The translations under genes were made by a program, and so were the position numbers. The notes beneath the pieces were generated by a model. It saw only the letters and a list, made by a program, of their open reading frames with translations, ran no database searches and was not told the origin of the DNA. Of a stretch of DNA of 64,000 bases, positions 24,111-36,295 are shown one piece after another (positions within the stretch are counted from its first letter, which is position 1; each line of letters starts with the position of its first letter). The stretch lies in the NCBI GenBank assembly GCA_024734555.1, contig JANPWX010000161.1, forward strand, positions 917,370 through 981,369, in the 5' to 3' direction. This stretch comes from Trochalopteron elliotii. Lineage: Eukaryota; Chordata; Aves; Passeriformes; Leiothrichidae.

Positions 24111-27100
24111 CATTAAGCGAGAAGGTTAATGATTTCAATTAGGGAGGAGGCAAGCAGCTAAATGAGTATAAATAAAGCTTTTTCTGAGCCGTGGCGGGGA
24201 ATGGGCAGGGAGGGTGTGGAGGGAAGTGAGGCTTATGGGACTGGAGTGGGGCTCCCACAGAAAAATACCCACAGCAGGAGAAAGTGCTGCCTACCCCACT
24301 GTGCTGGGCCCTTCACCAATCCCAGGCTGAAGTGCTTACAAAAACATCAACAAAGTGGTGACTTCTACCTCCTCTCCCGACATTCCCCAAGGAATAAAGT
24401 CTCCATGAGTAGAAACCCTGGCTCTCCTTCAGCCCTGGCAGAGCCCCACTTGCTCACTGGCTCCAGCAGTCCTCAGCCATGCCTGTGGCCAAAGCTGTCC
24501 TCAGCTTGATGAGCAACAAGAAAAAAATACTGTAGAAAGTTAGAACTAGCCCCATATTATGGGAAAAGGTACAGGTTTCCTGAGGTTTCACAGGGCCTTG
24601 GCAGCTGTAGTGAAACTGGCACTTACTGTGTACAAAAAAGAGTGTGGATGTCATCAAGCCTGGCAAACAGAATTTGCAATATTATGGATAACTTCTAATA
24701 AAGTTTATTCTAGAGTAAATATGCTGGTCCCTCTCACTGAGGTGCCCCTGCCAGTTTGTGGTGAGGGCTGGGAAGGTGAGCCAGGGCAGAGCATCCCAGG
24801 GAACTCCCATGGAAGGAAGCTGGGGGCTGCCCCTCCCTGTTCTCACCACATTGAACACTGCCAGGTTTCCTGGTTCAGCTCCCAGGATGGGTTTTTCAGC
24901 AGGTGCCCACAAGCCTGTGACATCTGCTGGATGTGATGGCTCCAGGGGATGGTGGGAAAGCCCAGGCTGCAGCAGAGGTTCGTGCCTGAGTCCTGGGTGA
25001 AGTCACAATTCAGGGGTATGACCACGGGAAGCAGGTTCAATTTCCTCCCCTGCTGTGAGTTTGCAATTCAGCGTGAGACAAGGCGAGAAAAGGAATGGAG
25101 GGGGTTGGTGTTCTGGGGCTTGAATTAACATATTTTGGGGCACCTGGTGTTCAAACAGCAAAGCCTGTCCCTTCCAGCACAAACAGATCAGCTGCTGCAC
25201 TGGGCTGGTTTAGCAGAAACTCAGAGTTTGAGCTTAATGCCAGCAGTTCCACTGAATGCAGGGCAGAACATGTACAGGAGGTTGTGCGTGTGTCCCCTGT
25301 GCCACAGCACAGAAACACAGCCACAAATGTCCAAACCTGCTGGAACCAGCCCCCCAGCCCATCCAGACACTCAGTGCAGACACAGCTGTTGATGTCTCAG
25401 GGACCCCAGAGCATCTCTGCCCTCTCTAACCCAACCTGAATTCACCAGCAGTGGTGAGTAGCTCCTGGTCTAGAGGTGAGGAACACCCCAGGTTCATCTC
25501 AGCAGCTGGGATGGGAATGGTCCATGAGGCTGGCATTGGTCAGGGCTGCAGGATGCCAGTGTCAGGAGGATGATAGTGCTGCTCAGCTGCTGCAATGACA
25601 AGTCATGCCCTTGGTGTCCTCCAGGACATTTTCCCTTTGTGAGAAACTCAGCAGTATGTTTTCCCTGAAAGGAAAGGAAAGGAAAAAAAAGTATTCCATG
25701 ACTCATGGAAAAGGTAAGATAAAGTACAGCCCCCACACTTGAATAGATGTGTGGCTATTTTAATAGATGAGGCAATAAATAAAACCTGGTAGAGATTTTT
25801 CAAGTTTTCATTCATTTTTGATAGAAAGAAATTACTCCTTTTCCTCCATAAATATAAAAAAAGTTCTCACCAGGGAGCTGGGAGCTCCCAACACAATTTC
25901 CAAGTCACCCAGTTTCACCCTAAGGCACCTGAAATGCCTTTCAAAGCCCGAGCTCTGGGAACTGAGAGCTTAGGTGTCAGATAGTACCCATGACAAAGTT
26001 TTCAGGTGCCTTGGAGGGAAGCCAAGCACCCCAACAGCCCCAGCCGTGGGAGGATTTATTTTAACTAGCTCACTTATGCCATGCAGAGTTTAAAAATAAC
26101 CATTTTAGGCTGATCCCCTGATCTCAGAAAGGCCGAGCTCGGCAGCACGGGGTGGCTGTACCTGTCCCCCCTGTTAAGTGTCAAACACAGGGACATCTTC
26201 AGAGGCTCAGGGAAGGCAGCTTCTCTTCTCTGCCAGCAAGAACATTCTCAGGGCCAGCCCCTGCACAGCAGAATCCCGAAACTCAGCCCTGGACCTCCCA
26301 AATGCCTTTGAGTTCACCTCTGAGATACATTTAGTAACTCGCCTTAATATTGATGCCCTCCACACACGGAAGGACTCTCGGCCTTGGCCAGCATAATTAT
26401 GTGTTCAATATTAACAGTCTCCATCTGTCAAAGTTCCCCGGCGCCTGCCCGTCCTCACCCCGGCCAGAGCTCCACTGCTCCCAAACGCCAGTCCCTGGAG
26501 AGGAACCAGGGTGGGGTTTGAGACCATCTCCAAGCAGCTCAGGGGTTAGGCTGAAACACCAGGAGGTGCCAGTGCTCACCCAGTTCCTCTCCATTCATCA
26601 GTCTCTTCCTGCTTGGAGCACCGAGGGGGCTTTGGCCAGGCCAAACGAGAGTGACACTTGGTGGCCAGAAGACCTGACCGAGGAGGATGATGCAGCCAAG
26701 GACCTGCAGCCACATCTCACATGGCATCAGGGAAATACCATCAGGAGCTCCCTGATGTGGCATGCTGCAGGCTTGGGACACCTTTGTGGGGCTGCAGATG
26801 GCCCCAGTCATGCACCCCAAGTTTATTTTCTTCGATACCATGGGGAACTCATTTGTTTGGACACACACAGGCCCACATGCATGGACTGGGCGATGTGGTG
26901 GCCACAGAGAGGGGCCCAAGGGCTCTCTCTCCATCCATGTACAAACCTCTCATGTCACACAGAGCTTGTAACCTTGTCCAGGGAAGTCACAGCATCCCCA
27001 TCAGCAAACCACAGCCAGACTGGTGACATGAGCATTCCCTTTGCCAGCCAGGACCCCCACTCTGCAGAGTGCCCAGACAGCCCCTGGAACAACAGTGTCT

Positions 27101-28352
27101 GTGAGGATGGCAAAGCAAGATAAAAGGGCTTTTCCTAGTTGATCCTTTCTTCTATTAGGGCCTTTTCCTCTGGGTAAGCATGAAGTCTGCCTCTTTCCTG
27201 GCTGTTATTAAAACTCAGGGCTAAAATCCCTTTGGGAATGGGGAAGGCAGATAATCCTCACTCCTTCTGACCTTCTTTCCCTTCTCGCTTTGCAGGCTTA
27301 TTGCAACTCCCCGGGAGTACCTGCTCTATTTGTTGTACTCCTTCTCCTCCAAAAAAAAAAAAGACCCTCAGAGGAGACATTTGCACCGGGGATCAGCCAG
27401 AAGGGTCTCAGCAGCTGGAGCCAGGTAACCCCCAAGCACCCCATCACCCACTCGGGCTGGATGGGTGATGCCTTCCATAAGCAGCAGCTACACAGTCAGC
27501 TGGCAACATACATCTTAAACCTACTGGAAGGGCAAAAAAGGAGGGAGGAAAAAAAAGAAAAAAGAAGAAAAAAAGGGCCCTAAACCACCAAACTCCTCCG
27601 CTATTCCTCCTCTGCAGAATAAACAGCTCAGAGCAGTTTACTCTTCCCTTGCACAGAGTGGCAGACATCTGTCCCCAAGGCTGCGGAGCCGCGTGATGAA
27701 CTGCAGCGGTGGGAGGGGGGGTATGTTTGCCTCTGCTTTTCCAAAAGCCCCCAAACTCCGGGATTTTCCGTGGAGAAAGCGCTGAGGCAGCTCTGGAGGA
27801 GCAGGGCACGGCAGAGGAGGCACGCCGGGCAGGGAGAGCTGCGGAGCGAGCCCCTCCTGCGCCGGGATCCGAGCCTTTAATGGCAGGTTAATCACTCCCA
27901 GCGCCGCTGATTTGGGGCTGGGAATGTGGAAATCCCAGCGCTGCCGGGCGGGTTGTGCGTGGCTCCAGCTACCTCTAGTGGAAAGCAGGGAGAAGCGGCC
28001 GGTCCGAGGGGCTGCGCATCCCCCTGCCTGCAAGTCTCGCTGCAACATTTACCTACCCCAAAAAACCCACTTCACCCGGTTATTCTCAGCCCGAATATAG
28101 ATTGTGTGACCGCATGTAGCAATCGCTGTGGGTTTGGGTGGCTTTTCTCTTCCAGAAAGACCCGGGACTTGCTCATACCACAAGGCTGGGCTGGCTGCAG
28201 GAGCTCCACGTTGTTTCAGAGCTCAGTGAGCTGCTCCCAGCAGGGATTTTGCAGGGCCACAAGCAGGATCAGAGACCCGTTTTTCCCGAGGTGACTGGCT
28301 TGGCAGGGCTCTGTGACCACCCTGTGAGGACACCCAGCAAGGCTGGGAGCAG

Positions 28353-28479
28353 AAGGATGAAGGATGAAGGATGAAGGATGAAGGATGAAGGATGAAGGAG
28401 AAGGAGAAGGAGAAGGAGAAGGAGAAGGAGAAGGAGAAGGAGAAGGAGAAGGAGAAGGAGAAGGAGAAGGAGAAGGATG
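28353..28479 (+). repeat. compound purine microsatellite (AAGGATG)6-(AAGGAG)13-AAGGATG
   Basis: Six perfect heptamers (28,353-28,394), thirteen perfect hexamers (28,395-28,472) and one closing heptamer (28,473-28,479). The plus strand is purine except for one T per heptamer. The hexamer looks like the heptamer after loss of T. Open frames here read as Glu-Lys or Ser-Phe repeats and are not genes. Confidence 0.97.
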
Positions 28480-29963
28480 GGCACCCCTCTCCTGGTGTCA
28501 CCAGTCACCGAGGCACGTCCTCAATTAGCACTGAAACCTGGATACAAATCAGGAAAAGCAGTGTTCAGTGCAGGAACTTTTCCCTGTCAGCACTGCAATA
28601 AGCAGACTGCAGAGGTGAATGATGGCAAGGAGCTGCCAAAAACACTCCTAGGGATGAGCAGGACAAGCTTTCCTTTGCTTTTCCATGGAATATCTGTGCC
28701 CAGGAAAAAGGCCCTTTCACTGCATTTTCTAGCTGTAACCCCATGGAGACCAAATCCACTTCTCATTTCCTTCTAGCCTCAAAACCTATTGTATTTTCCA
28801 CAAGCATTACAGTGACTTTATTTCAAAAAAGAAAGGAAAGTTACTTAGTTATTCACACGAATCCAGGAACTGACACTTTCCAAAAGATCCCCACATTGAT
28901 TGCCCTTGACAACAGCAGAGCAGAGAGAGGAAGCAGCAGCTGCAGGCCCTCAATTCCACAGCCCCACAGGGTCCTGCACCCAGGAACAATTGCTGTACAC
29001 ATGGCCTTCAAAATGATATGCACAAATAAAATTATAAAGAAACAGGAATATTGAAGCTCCAGCTTTGCCTGGAAGACACTTTTTTAAAATAAAGGTGGGC
29101 CAGGCAGCTGGAAAGAGTGGCAGCCAGTGGCACCCAAAACAGAAACCACTTTTCCAAGCTGTTGTTTGCACTGTCCCCCAAAGGCAAGGAAAGGAGGCTG
29201 TGCCATTCCCCCCACCAGGTCCAGAAGGCCCCAAAAACCATTGCAAAAAAATGGTTAACAAGCTCCAAATGTGTCAGGGACAAGTGGAGCTGATGGGAAG
29301 GATTAGACATTAATGAGAGCCATCTCCCAAAGCATCCATCACTCCACCTTCATGGGTTTCTTAATGTGGTGGGAACCCTGCCATAGTTAGATTCTTTTTA
29401 TTTAAAGCAGAGATAAAAAGCTGGAGAGGTATTAATATTAATTAAGAGACAGACATTCGCAGAAACTTTCTTTACCCCATGTCACACCCAGCTCTCAGTC
29501 CCACTTCAGGGAACAACCAGATTTTTTCCAGAAAGAGCTAAATTGTTCAGCAGAATTTATGACTCTTTGTCACTTCTGCTGGGACTTTCATCCCACAGGG
29601 GCAGGAAGCAAAGGCTGCACCAGATGAAGGCTGCTCACAACCCACTTCTCTGTCCTGGGGTGTCTTGCAATTATTTCCATTTTTCTTGAAATTCCCTGTG
29701 GAATTTGTGAAATGGGGGTGGGGGAGGGGGAATCTTGTTCTGATGCTGAAATAAGATGCTAATTTTTGAAAAGTTAAAAGAAAGAAGTTGGAGGGAAATG
29801 CTGTCAGTTTGCACGTTTCCCTCTTTAGGGAAGTGAGCTGAGGGGTTTAGGTGACAAAGCTGCTGGATCTGTGAGGCAGAGCTGGTCCCTGTATCAATTA
29901 AAGGGCTTGGAACGAGGGTCAGGCTGGGAGAGGAGCAAAGGCAGAAGCAGCTCATTTGAAACA

Positions 29964-29977
29964 GGGAAACTGAGGCA
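29964..29977 (+). repeat. MIR-like SINE core remnant
   Basis: Exact GGGAAACTGAGGCA followed by CACAGCC, as in the MIR consensus. See the identical 14-mers at 14,131 and 56,318. Confidence 0.4.
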
Positions 29978-31488
29978 CACAGCCTTTTCTCACCCTGGGA
30001 TGAGAATTCCACTCCCTCCATGTGAAAGGGATGACAGAGCAGGAATGTTACAGGCCACCAGGCTGGTGAACATAAGGGATAAATCCTGCCCCGACACAGC
30101 CCTGCTCCTGATGCCCCCAGCCAAGGGCCAGCAGAGCCCAAGGGGATAGGAAAGCAGGGCTGGGAGAGGTCCCCTCTCTCATCCCTCAGCCATGGACCAG
30201 CACCCCAAGGACACTCCACTGCCCGAATTTACCCTGCTGCCTCCTTGGTTGCCTTGACCTCAGCTTCAAGATAGAAAGCTTCAGAAATAAAAAAAAAAAA
30301 AAAAATCAGAATTTTTATTTCTGCTTCGGAAATAAAAATTGGGAGGGGAAAAAAAATCATATATAAAGCCTTGTAACCTTCTGGAAAACTTCTGACTTCT
30401 GAAATAATGCACGCAGGGAAGAGATCAAGGGTAATAAGTAAAAAATATCCAGCTCAGTTCGGGGAGACTCCACCAATTTGCAGTGGGGGAAAGGTAATTC
30501 TATGCTCAGTGGTGAATACCAGGGCTGTGGGTTGGGGGGCTCCTGTGCCCCGCAGGTGAGGACACGGCCCCTGGTCCCATCCCTGCTTGTCCCCAGTCTG
30601 TCGTTCGGGACTCGGCCACGAGATGGAGGCTTCTGCCCGCAGAGAGGAGCAGGGCAGCGCTGCAGAGGCCCCAGAGAGGTCTCCAGCCAGTTTTGTGTCC
30701 CCAGCTGCTGTGCCCAGCCCCTGGGGACACTGCCCAGGCACTGCAGTGCTTTGGGGATGGATGATCTGGCCCAAGAGCGTTCCCAAAGGTGATGGCTCCA
30801 TCCTGATCCTCCCTTCCTGAAGCCAGGTCACCACTGCAAAACCTCCTGGCTCAATCTGGTGGACAGCTGGAGTAAACAGGAGGGGGATTCTTTGCCCCTT
30901 TCCCCACACCACTGCTCCCTCAGGAGCCCGGAAACAGGCTGTGAAGGCAAAACGGGGCTGGAGTGACCCCACAAGGTACTCCTGGCTGGGGGAAAATTGT
31001 CAGGAATTTCAGTCAGCCATACCCAGCAGAAACCATCATGTTTCAGCAAAATTGTGACACTCCCCAGTTGGCATTTTTTTTTCATCTGGCCAGCAGGGAA
31101 ATTGGGGAGAAGCTGTCTGGGTGGGTGCTTGAGATTCTGGTTGGCGAGCTGAGCTGGAGCAGCAGCACGTTGGCTGTGCCAGAGGAAACAGGACAACACC
31201 CCCAAAGAAAAATCACCCCCTGTGTAATTTAGAAGGTGCAGATCTTTCCAGGGGGAAGGAAATTCCCCTTTCCTGCCTGTCTGAGCCCCTCACAGCTCAA
31301 GCACAGATGTTGTGTGTCCCTGGGGTGCCCCATTTCCCCTGGATGCTCAGGCCATGGTGATGCCAAGGAACGACCCCACTGATTTATAGGGTGGCTGTGC
31401 CTGTGTGAGGGGTGGGAGTGAAGCTTTTCCAGCCTCTTTCTTGCAGTAGCCAAAATCTGGCTGCATTAAGTCGCGCTGGCAGAGCGAG

Positions 31489-31563
31489 CCAGGTGGCAGC
31501 GGGTGTTTGTCCCCGATGTGGCTCAAAGGGACAGCGCGGGGACAAACCCCCAGTGCCACCTGG
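31489..31563. other. 75-nt near-perfect inverted repeat (hairpin), possible ncRNA precursor
   Basis: Arms 31,489-31,514 and 31,538-31,563 pair at 23 of 26 positions. The outer 10 bp are perfect (CCAGGTGGCA with TGCCACCTGG), followed by a 2x2 mismatch, 3 bp, one mismatch and 10 perfect bp (GTTTGTCCCC with GGGGACAAAC). The loop is 23 nt (31,515-31,537). Pairing stops immediately outside. Size and shape resemble a small pre-miRNA or a cruciform. It matches no microRNA that I recognise. It lies in a CpG-rich block just before a homeodomain-type motif. Confidence 0.7.
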
Positions 31564-31599
31564 GCAGTGCCGCCCCGGCGGGGCAGGGCGCTGCGGCGG

Positions 31600-31615
31600 A
31601 GGTGATTAATTAGCG
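31600..31615. promoter_or_regulatory. homeodomain/PBX-type motif next to the hairpin
   Basis: TGATTAATTAG at 31,603-31,613 embedded in CpG-rich sequence. It combines a TGAT half-site of the PBX type with an ATTA homeodomain core. A motif match only. Confidence 0.3.
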
Positions 31616-31950
31616 GCGTGGAGGCGGCGAACATGTGTCGGCCTCCACATCTGCCCCTCGCCAGCAGGGCACCGTCAGCGAGGTGTCACCGCGGTGTCAC
31701 CGCCTTTGCCGCTCACCTCCTTCCCCGACGTGATCGGCTGCGACATCCGCGCCAGCTGCTCCGAGCGGCCAAAACGCCGTGCCCGGGACTGTGTCCCCAC
31801 GGGGACAGGGGCGCTGGGCGGTGGCACCTGCGTGTCCCTCCCCGCCGGTCCCCGATGCTGTGAGCAGCAGCCGTCCCACATCCCGCCTCGCAAACCTTTT
31901 TGGATGTCGGGGGGGAGTGGCGGGTCTGGTAGCACGCGGGTTTCTCGTGC

Positions 31951-31980
31951 TGCATTAGTAATTAATGCAATCATTAATGG
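31951..31980. promoter_or_regulatory. dense homeodomain-site cluster with palindrome
   Basis: TGCATTA (31,951-31,957) and TAATGCA (31,963-31,969) form a 7-bp inverted repeat with a 5-bp spacer, followed by ATCATTAATGG. At least four ATTA/TAAT cores occur in 30 bases. This is the kind of site bound by paired or LIM homeodomain dimers. Function inferred. Confidence 0.35.
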
Positions 31981-32499
31981 CGTGCTGGGGGTGATTGGCT
32001 CAGCAGAGTCGTTTGCAGCTGCTCTTGGTTGAGGTGGGACGATGACAAGCGCTTGGAGCCTCTGAAGCAGTGTTCTGCAGGCAGAGACGGAGGGACACGA
32101 CTGGTACACACCACGCTGCCCTGGTGGCTGGCACCGACACACATGGGCTTTTTATCCTTAAGGAATTTTTAAAGAGCTAATGTGCCTTCCTTGTCCCCAT
32201 GCAAGCTCCTTTTTGGGACGCACTGGGATCTCGCTGCTCCTGGGTGTATTATCTCAAGTCCCATCCCTTCCCCCGGCAGACCCAGCGCTGGAAAACCCCT
32301 GTCCAGCATCATTCCTGATTTCCCAGCCCAGGTCCCAGGAAGTGCTTCCCACAAACAAGGCAGCCGCCGTTTCCTGGCTCAGCCTTCCCCCTGCAGAAGC
32401 CCTCACCACATCCCTCTCCTCCGCCTGCCTCTTCGCACAAAACTTGTAGGAACTTAATTATCTCTGAGACTTCTCCCGCTGTCAAAGCAGGGCCAGCAG

Positions 32500-33060
32500 C
32501 CTTCAAGAGATAATAACAGGGACGGACAGGCGGCGAGCACGGGAGCGCCGCATCCTCTGCGAGCAAGGTCAAATCCATCCCTCCATCCCTCCCTCCCCCT
32601 TGAAGCCTGGGCCGAACCCAAGCGTGAGGGCAGGGCCATCCATCCCTTCCCGCAGCCACAAGTGGGAATTGGGAGGACGAGGAGGCGAGAGATGCTGGTG
32701 CCGGCCGTCAAGCAGCGGGCCGGTAATAACCTCATTATGAGGCTGGAGATGCCGGGCAGGGCGGGGGAGGGCAGGTGCCGTCCTTCTGCTGCCCACGCTC
32801 CACCGGCAGCTTGCGGAGCCAGAGACTTGTCAGGCTGTCTCCTGCCTCTCACCTTGCTTCTCATTAGCTCCCCGCCGTGCTGCCGTGCGGGCAGATGGGG
32901 CAGGGCCCCACCGCCGTGCCGGGCGTGCTGCGGCCACCGGCGCCTGCACAGACCCCCAGCACATCCCCTGCCGTCTGCCCCGCGGGGAGGAGATGCTCGC
33001 CCCGGGGCCGGGTGTGGGCACGGCCGCTGTGTCCCAGAGTGAGGATGGGTGGCTGTGCTC
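32500..33060. other. GC-rich, CpG-bearing intergenic block
   Basis: GC-rich stretch with many CpG dinucleotides (for example near 32,520-32,560, 32,690-32,730 and 32,870-33,030) and a CCATCCCT short repeat around 32,575-32,600. Open frames exist on both strands but share no recognisable domain. It could be a weak CpG island. Confidence 0.4.
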
Positions 33061-33620
33061 ACCAGCTGCCCGGCCCAGGCCATTCCTGAGTGTCCCAGTG
33101 GGTGATGTGTCCATCAGGAGTGTGAGCTGGGAGGAGGAGAGCTCTCCTGGCTCTGTGCAACACCACAGCCTCGGTGAGGGCCATGTTCCAGGGCAAGGGG
33201 ACAGCCTGGTGCTGTGCTTGGGGTGTCCAGGGGGCTGAGTTCAACAAGTCACCCTGGGGTCCGACCTTGGGCAGTCCCAGGTTGCATTCCCTGCCAAGGC
33301 AAGGCACACATCTTCCAGCAAGAGCAGCCAGAGCTCTGGGATGCTCCCTGTGAAGCAGGAGAGGGACCAAGAGAAATGTAAGTGACCAGCAAGGACCAAG
33401 CCAGAAAGGACAAGCACAAGCAGAGGGAAAGGGATGGGACTGGTTGATCAATTCCATCTAGATCCCATCTCCAGGAAAGGGGCTCCTACACACTTCTCCC
33501 ATATCCCACACATCTGCTGTGTTACCAGGGCAAGAGATAGATCTGGAAACACAAACCTGTGCTTTCCACAAGAACAAAGCCAAGCACAAGCCCCTGCATT
33601 TGTCCAGAATAAGCAACAGG

Positions 33621-34802
33621 ATGGACAGATATTCCCAGCCAGAGCTAAGTTATCCAAGACTATGGCAAGAGTTGAGCCCGCTATTGAGAGCAAGGGCTCT
33701 CAATATTATTTATTGCCTAAGGATCAAATTGAATAAGCACCTCCAGCAAGATGTTCCAGCTAGTAGGAGCATCACCAGGTGTGGGGGAGTCCTTGTTGGG
33801 GGCCACAGGCTTCCAGCACCACAGGGGGTCACACACTGCAGCTGTTTTGCCAAGGGGACTGTGCGAGGCCCCCAGAAATGCCATGGGAATGAGAACCTGG
33901 AGAATGCATGGATGGCTTCCCCAGCTGAAGCACCCCGTGGTGCTTTTTCACCACCTTTGAGGACTGTCTCTGGTGATCTGAAGGAAGGGCTCTGTGCAGC
34001 CCTGGGAGCTGCAGGAGGGCAGTGGTGGTGTCATGTCAGTGTGGCAGGAGATGACCCAGTGTATTCCTCTTATCCAAGAGCCTCATCAGGATATCCAGCC
34101 ACCCTGACTCCATCTTTGGTCTTGGCTTCCCTGCAACACCTGGATCAGAAGCACCAAAGCATTGAATTAAGGGAGAGTGGGGAAGGGACTCTCCACACCC
34201 CTGCACAGCCTTTGTACCTTCTGCTGTGCCCAGCTTTGCCCGCCAGTCCTCACCAGAAATGTCAAGCTGTCTTTCTCACCACAACCATTTCCCCCTCTCC
34301 CTGGGGGGATTTGTGGCTGCTCCCACTGCAGAGACCCACAGGGCCTGGAGCAGCTTCTCCTGGCCATGCTGGGGGTGGCCTTGCTCTTGCTGCAACCATG
34401 GTGATGGTCACACCACCGAGAGTCACGGCCCCAAACAGGCCTCCTCAAGCTAATATTTGCCTAAAGCAGCATTCAGGATCACCATGGATGAGCCCTCTCA
34501 GTTGTCCTAAAACAAACCAGGACACCTCTGCACCGAAACCACAGAGGCCCCAACAGCAGCCATCTGCCAGGCTGTGGCTGCTCACAACAGGGGAGAGAGA
34601 ACCTGGCCGTGGAAATAGGATTTTTTTTTTTTTTCTGATGTTACACTGCACTCCAATAAAACCTATTTTGGAGGAGCAGCAGAAATGCCCCCTCAGTGCC
34701 CTCCAATTCCCCCACAGGCAAGCCAAGAAGCTGGCTCAGCCCTGCCAGCCCCTCACCTCCCACAGACCACCACAGCGATGTCCCAGCCACCAGCAGAGCT
34801 GA
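33621..34802 (+). other. long open frame of unknown meaning, probably non-coding
   Basis: From an ATG at 33,621 (A at -3 and G at +4, a strong initiation context) the frame stays open for 393 codons to the stop ending at 34,802. The frame is also open upstream to about 33,519. The product is rich in Pro, Ser, Leu and Gln, has no recognisable domain and ends through a T-run that encodes FFFFF. No splice context, promoter or homologue is apparent. In 64 kb of moderately GC-rich DNA an open frame of this size can arise by chance. Confidence 0.15.
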
Positions 34803-35029
34803 GAAAACACCTCTGCCCCAGAGCCACCACCTCCACTGAGGTCCCACAGAGGAGACAGGGCATGGGGGGCTCCTGATTCAGCCCGAGGGTCACAGCCTCA
34901 GACCAGCAGCACTCAGTGGGGCAGGATGAGGCCTTTTTTCCTTCTTTTGTCCAGGCAGGCTGCAGTGGCAGGGAAGGAGCTTTGAAGGCACGCGGTACCT
35001 GTGCGGAGCAGGGAGGGGGTGTGCCAGCG

Positions 35030-35200
35030 TACAGAGCTATTAATTAAAATTGCTCAGTCAGATGCTATAGAGAGATTAGTTGTCACATTGTGTTAATGGC
35101 AAGCTTGGCAATGCTGAGAGAAGGGGCAGGACTGCCCGCCGTCCCCTCAGCTGTTCAAGTGCCACGTTTATACCCAGCCAGAATGACTAATTGGCAGGTT
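35030..35200. promoter_or_regulatory. candidate enhancer, AT-rich
   Basis: TATTAATTAAAATTGC from ~35,038, GAGATTAGTTGTCAC near 35,072, GTGTTAATGGC near 35,090, CACGTTTATACC near 35,163 and ATGACTAATTGGC near 35,182. An island of homeodomain-type motifs between GC-richer flanks. Candidate only. Confidence 0.3.
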
Positions 35201-36095
35201 TTGTCGAACAGAAGCCCCCTTGTTATTGGGAAGAGATCAGTGCCTTAATGAAGGAGAGGGAGGAAGGGGACATGTGGGTACAGAGAAGCTGCAGCCACCT
35301 CTGGGGCAGTGGTCCCTGGGGAGGCAGAGCTGCTGTCCCGTCCTTGTGGCACAGGGAGGCTGGGAAAGCCCAGGGCTGTGGAATGGCACAGCACTGGGTT
35401 CTTCAACAGTGCACCAAACCCACAGTCAGCCCCAGAGCTGGGTGCCTATGAAGAGATGGAAATATCTTCCTGGACACTCCCAGCTCAGGGGTTGATCATA
35501 GGACAGGACTCCCCCAGCTCTGCACTTCATTCTCCTTCTCAGGTGTCAGATTCTTTCTCCTGGTTTGTGTGCCTCGCCTCCTTTTTCTTGCTGCAGGGAG
35601 AAAGGGAGCACAGAAAAAGGCTTGGGGAAGCTCCCAAATGGCATCTCCAGAAGAGCATCACAGCCTTGGCTACTGGAGGATACTCAGTGTAGGCTAGGCA
35701 AGCACAGAGCCCACCCAGCTTTGCCTCAGGGCATGGGGTAGGACGCCCCTGCTGCCTATTCTAGCTGTAATTTCCCCTCTTCTTTCCCACTGAGATGCCC
35801 TTCCAAATTTCTATGCCCAAATTAACTCCTTTTTGACATGGAAAGAGCTCCTGATCTGGGCCCTCTGTCCCCACCAGCTGGGATAGAGATATACTGAGCT
35901 CTGTGCCTGGGCACAGGCCGTGGAAAAGCTTTTGGTGAGCATGGATGTCACAGATGTCAGTGACACAGAAAAGCACAGAGCAGTTCAGTATTAGTCCTGC
36001 AATCTTCAAAAGGATTGGTGGCAGTGGGCAATTTTTCTGCCCTCTGATGGACAACCATACCCTGAAGGAGGAGGAATCAGGGGAAAATGCTCTTG

Positions 36096-36295
36096 TCCCC
36101 ATTTTACAGAAGGAAATTCAGATGTGGGGTCACAAAGCTCTACAGCTGTCCAGCACACCCAGAGCCTGCATCATTTGTGCACCTTGAATCTTGTCCTGGT
36201 TGGTCTGACAAGGTTCCCCTTGGAAAAGTGATGGGTGTAAAACTGAGGTACAGCATGGCTGTGCCACCCACTCCAGGGACTTGCCCAGATTTCCC
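36096..36295 (+). repeat. MIR-like SINE relics (two diverged pieces)
   Basis: 36,096-36,170 resembles the MIR 3' half (CCCCATTTTACAGAAGGAAA, then GGTCACAAAGCTC...AGAGCCTGCA). 36,239-36,295 again resembles it (AAACTGAGGTACAGC, GACTTGCCCAGATTT). Divergence is high, as expected for an ancient amniote element. Boundaries are approximate. Confidence 0.45.

Larger units (their letters stand above)
20263..31438. other. intergenic DNA, block 2
   Basis: Unique sequence with no gene that I can support. It includes a duplicated ~110-bp segment pair (20,402 and 21,429), a candidate enhancer at 22.2 kb, the CpG-rich block and assembly gap at 23.1-24.1 kb, a compound purine microsatellite at 28.35 kb and one MIR-like core at 29.96 kb. 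The stretches 24.2-28.3 kb and 28.5-31.4 kb show nothing distinctive beyond A-runs and random open frames. Confidence 0.7.

Noticed and set aside
28223..28601. Glu-Lys or Ser-Phe repeat proteins
   Set aside because: They are translations of the AAGGAG microsatellite.
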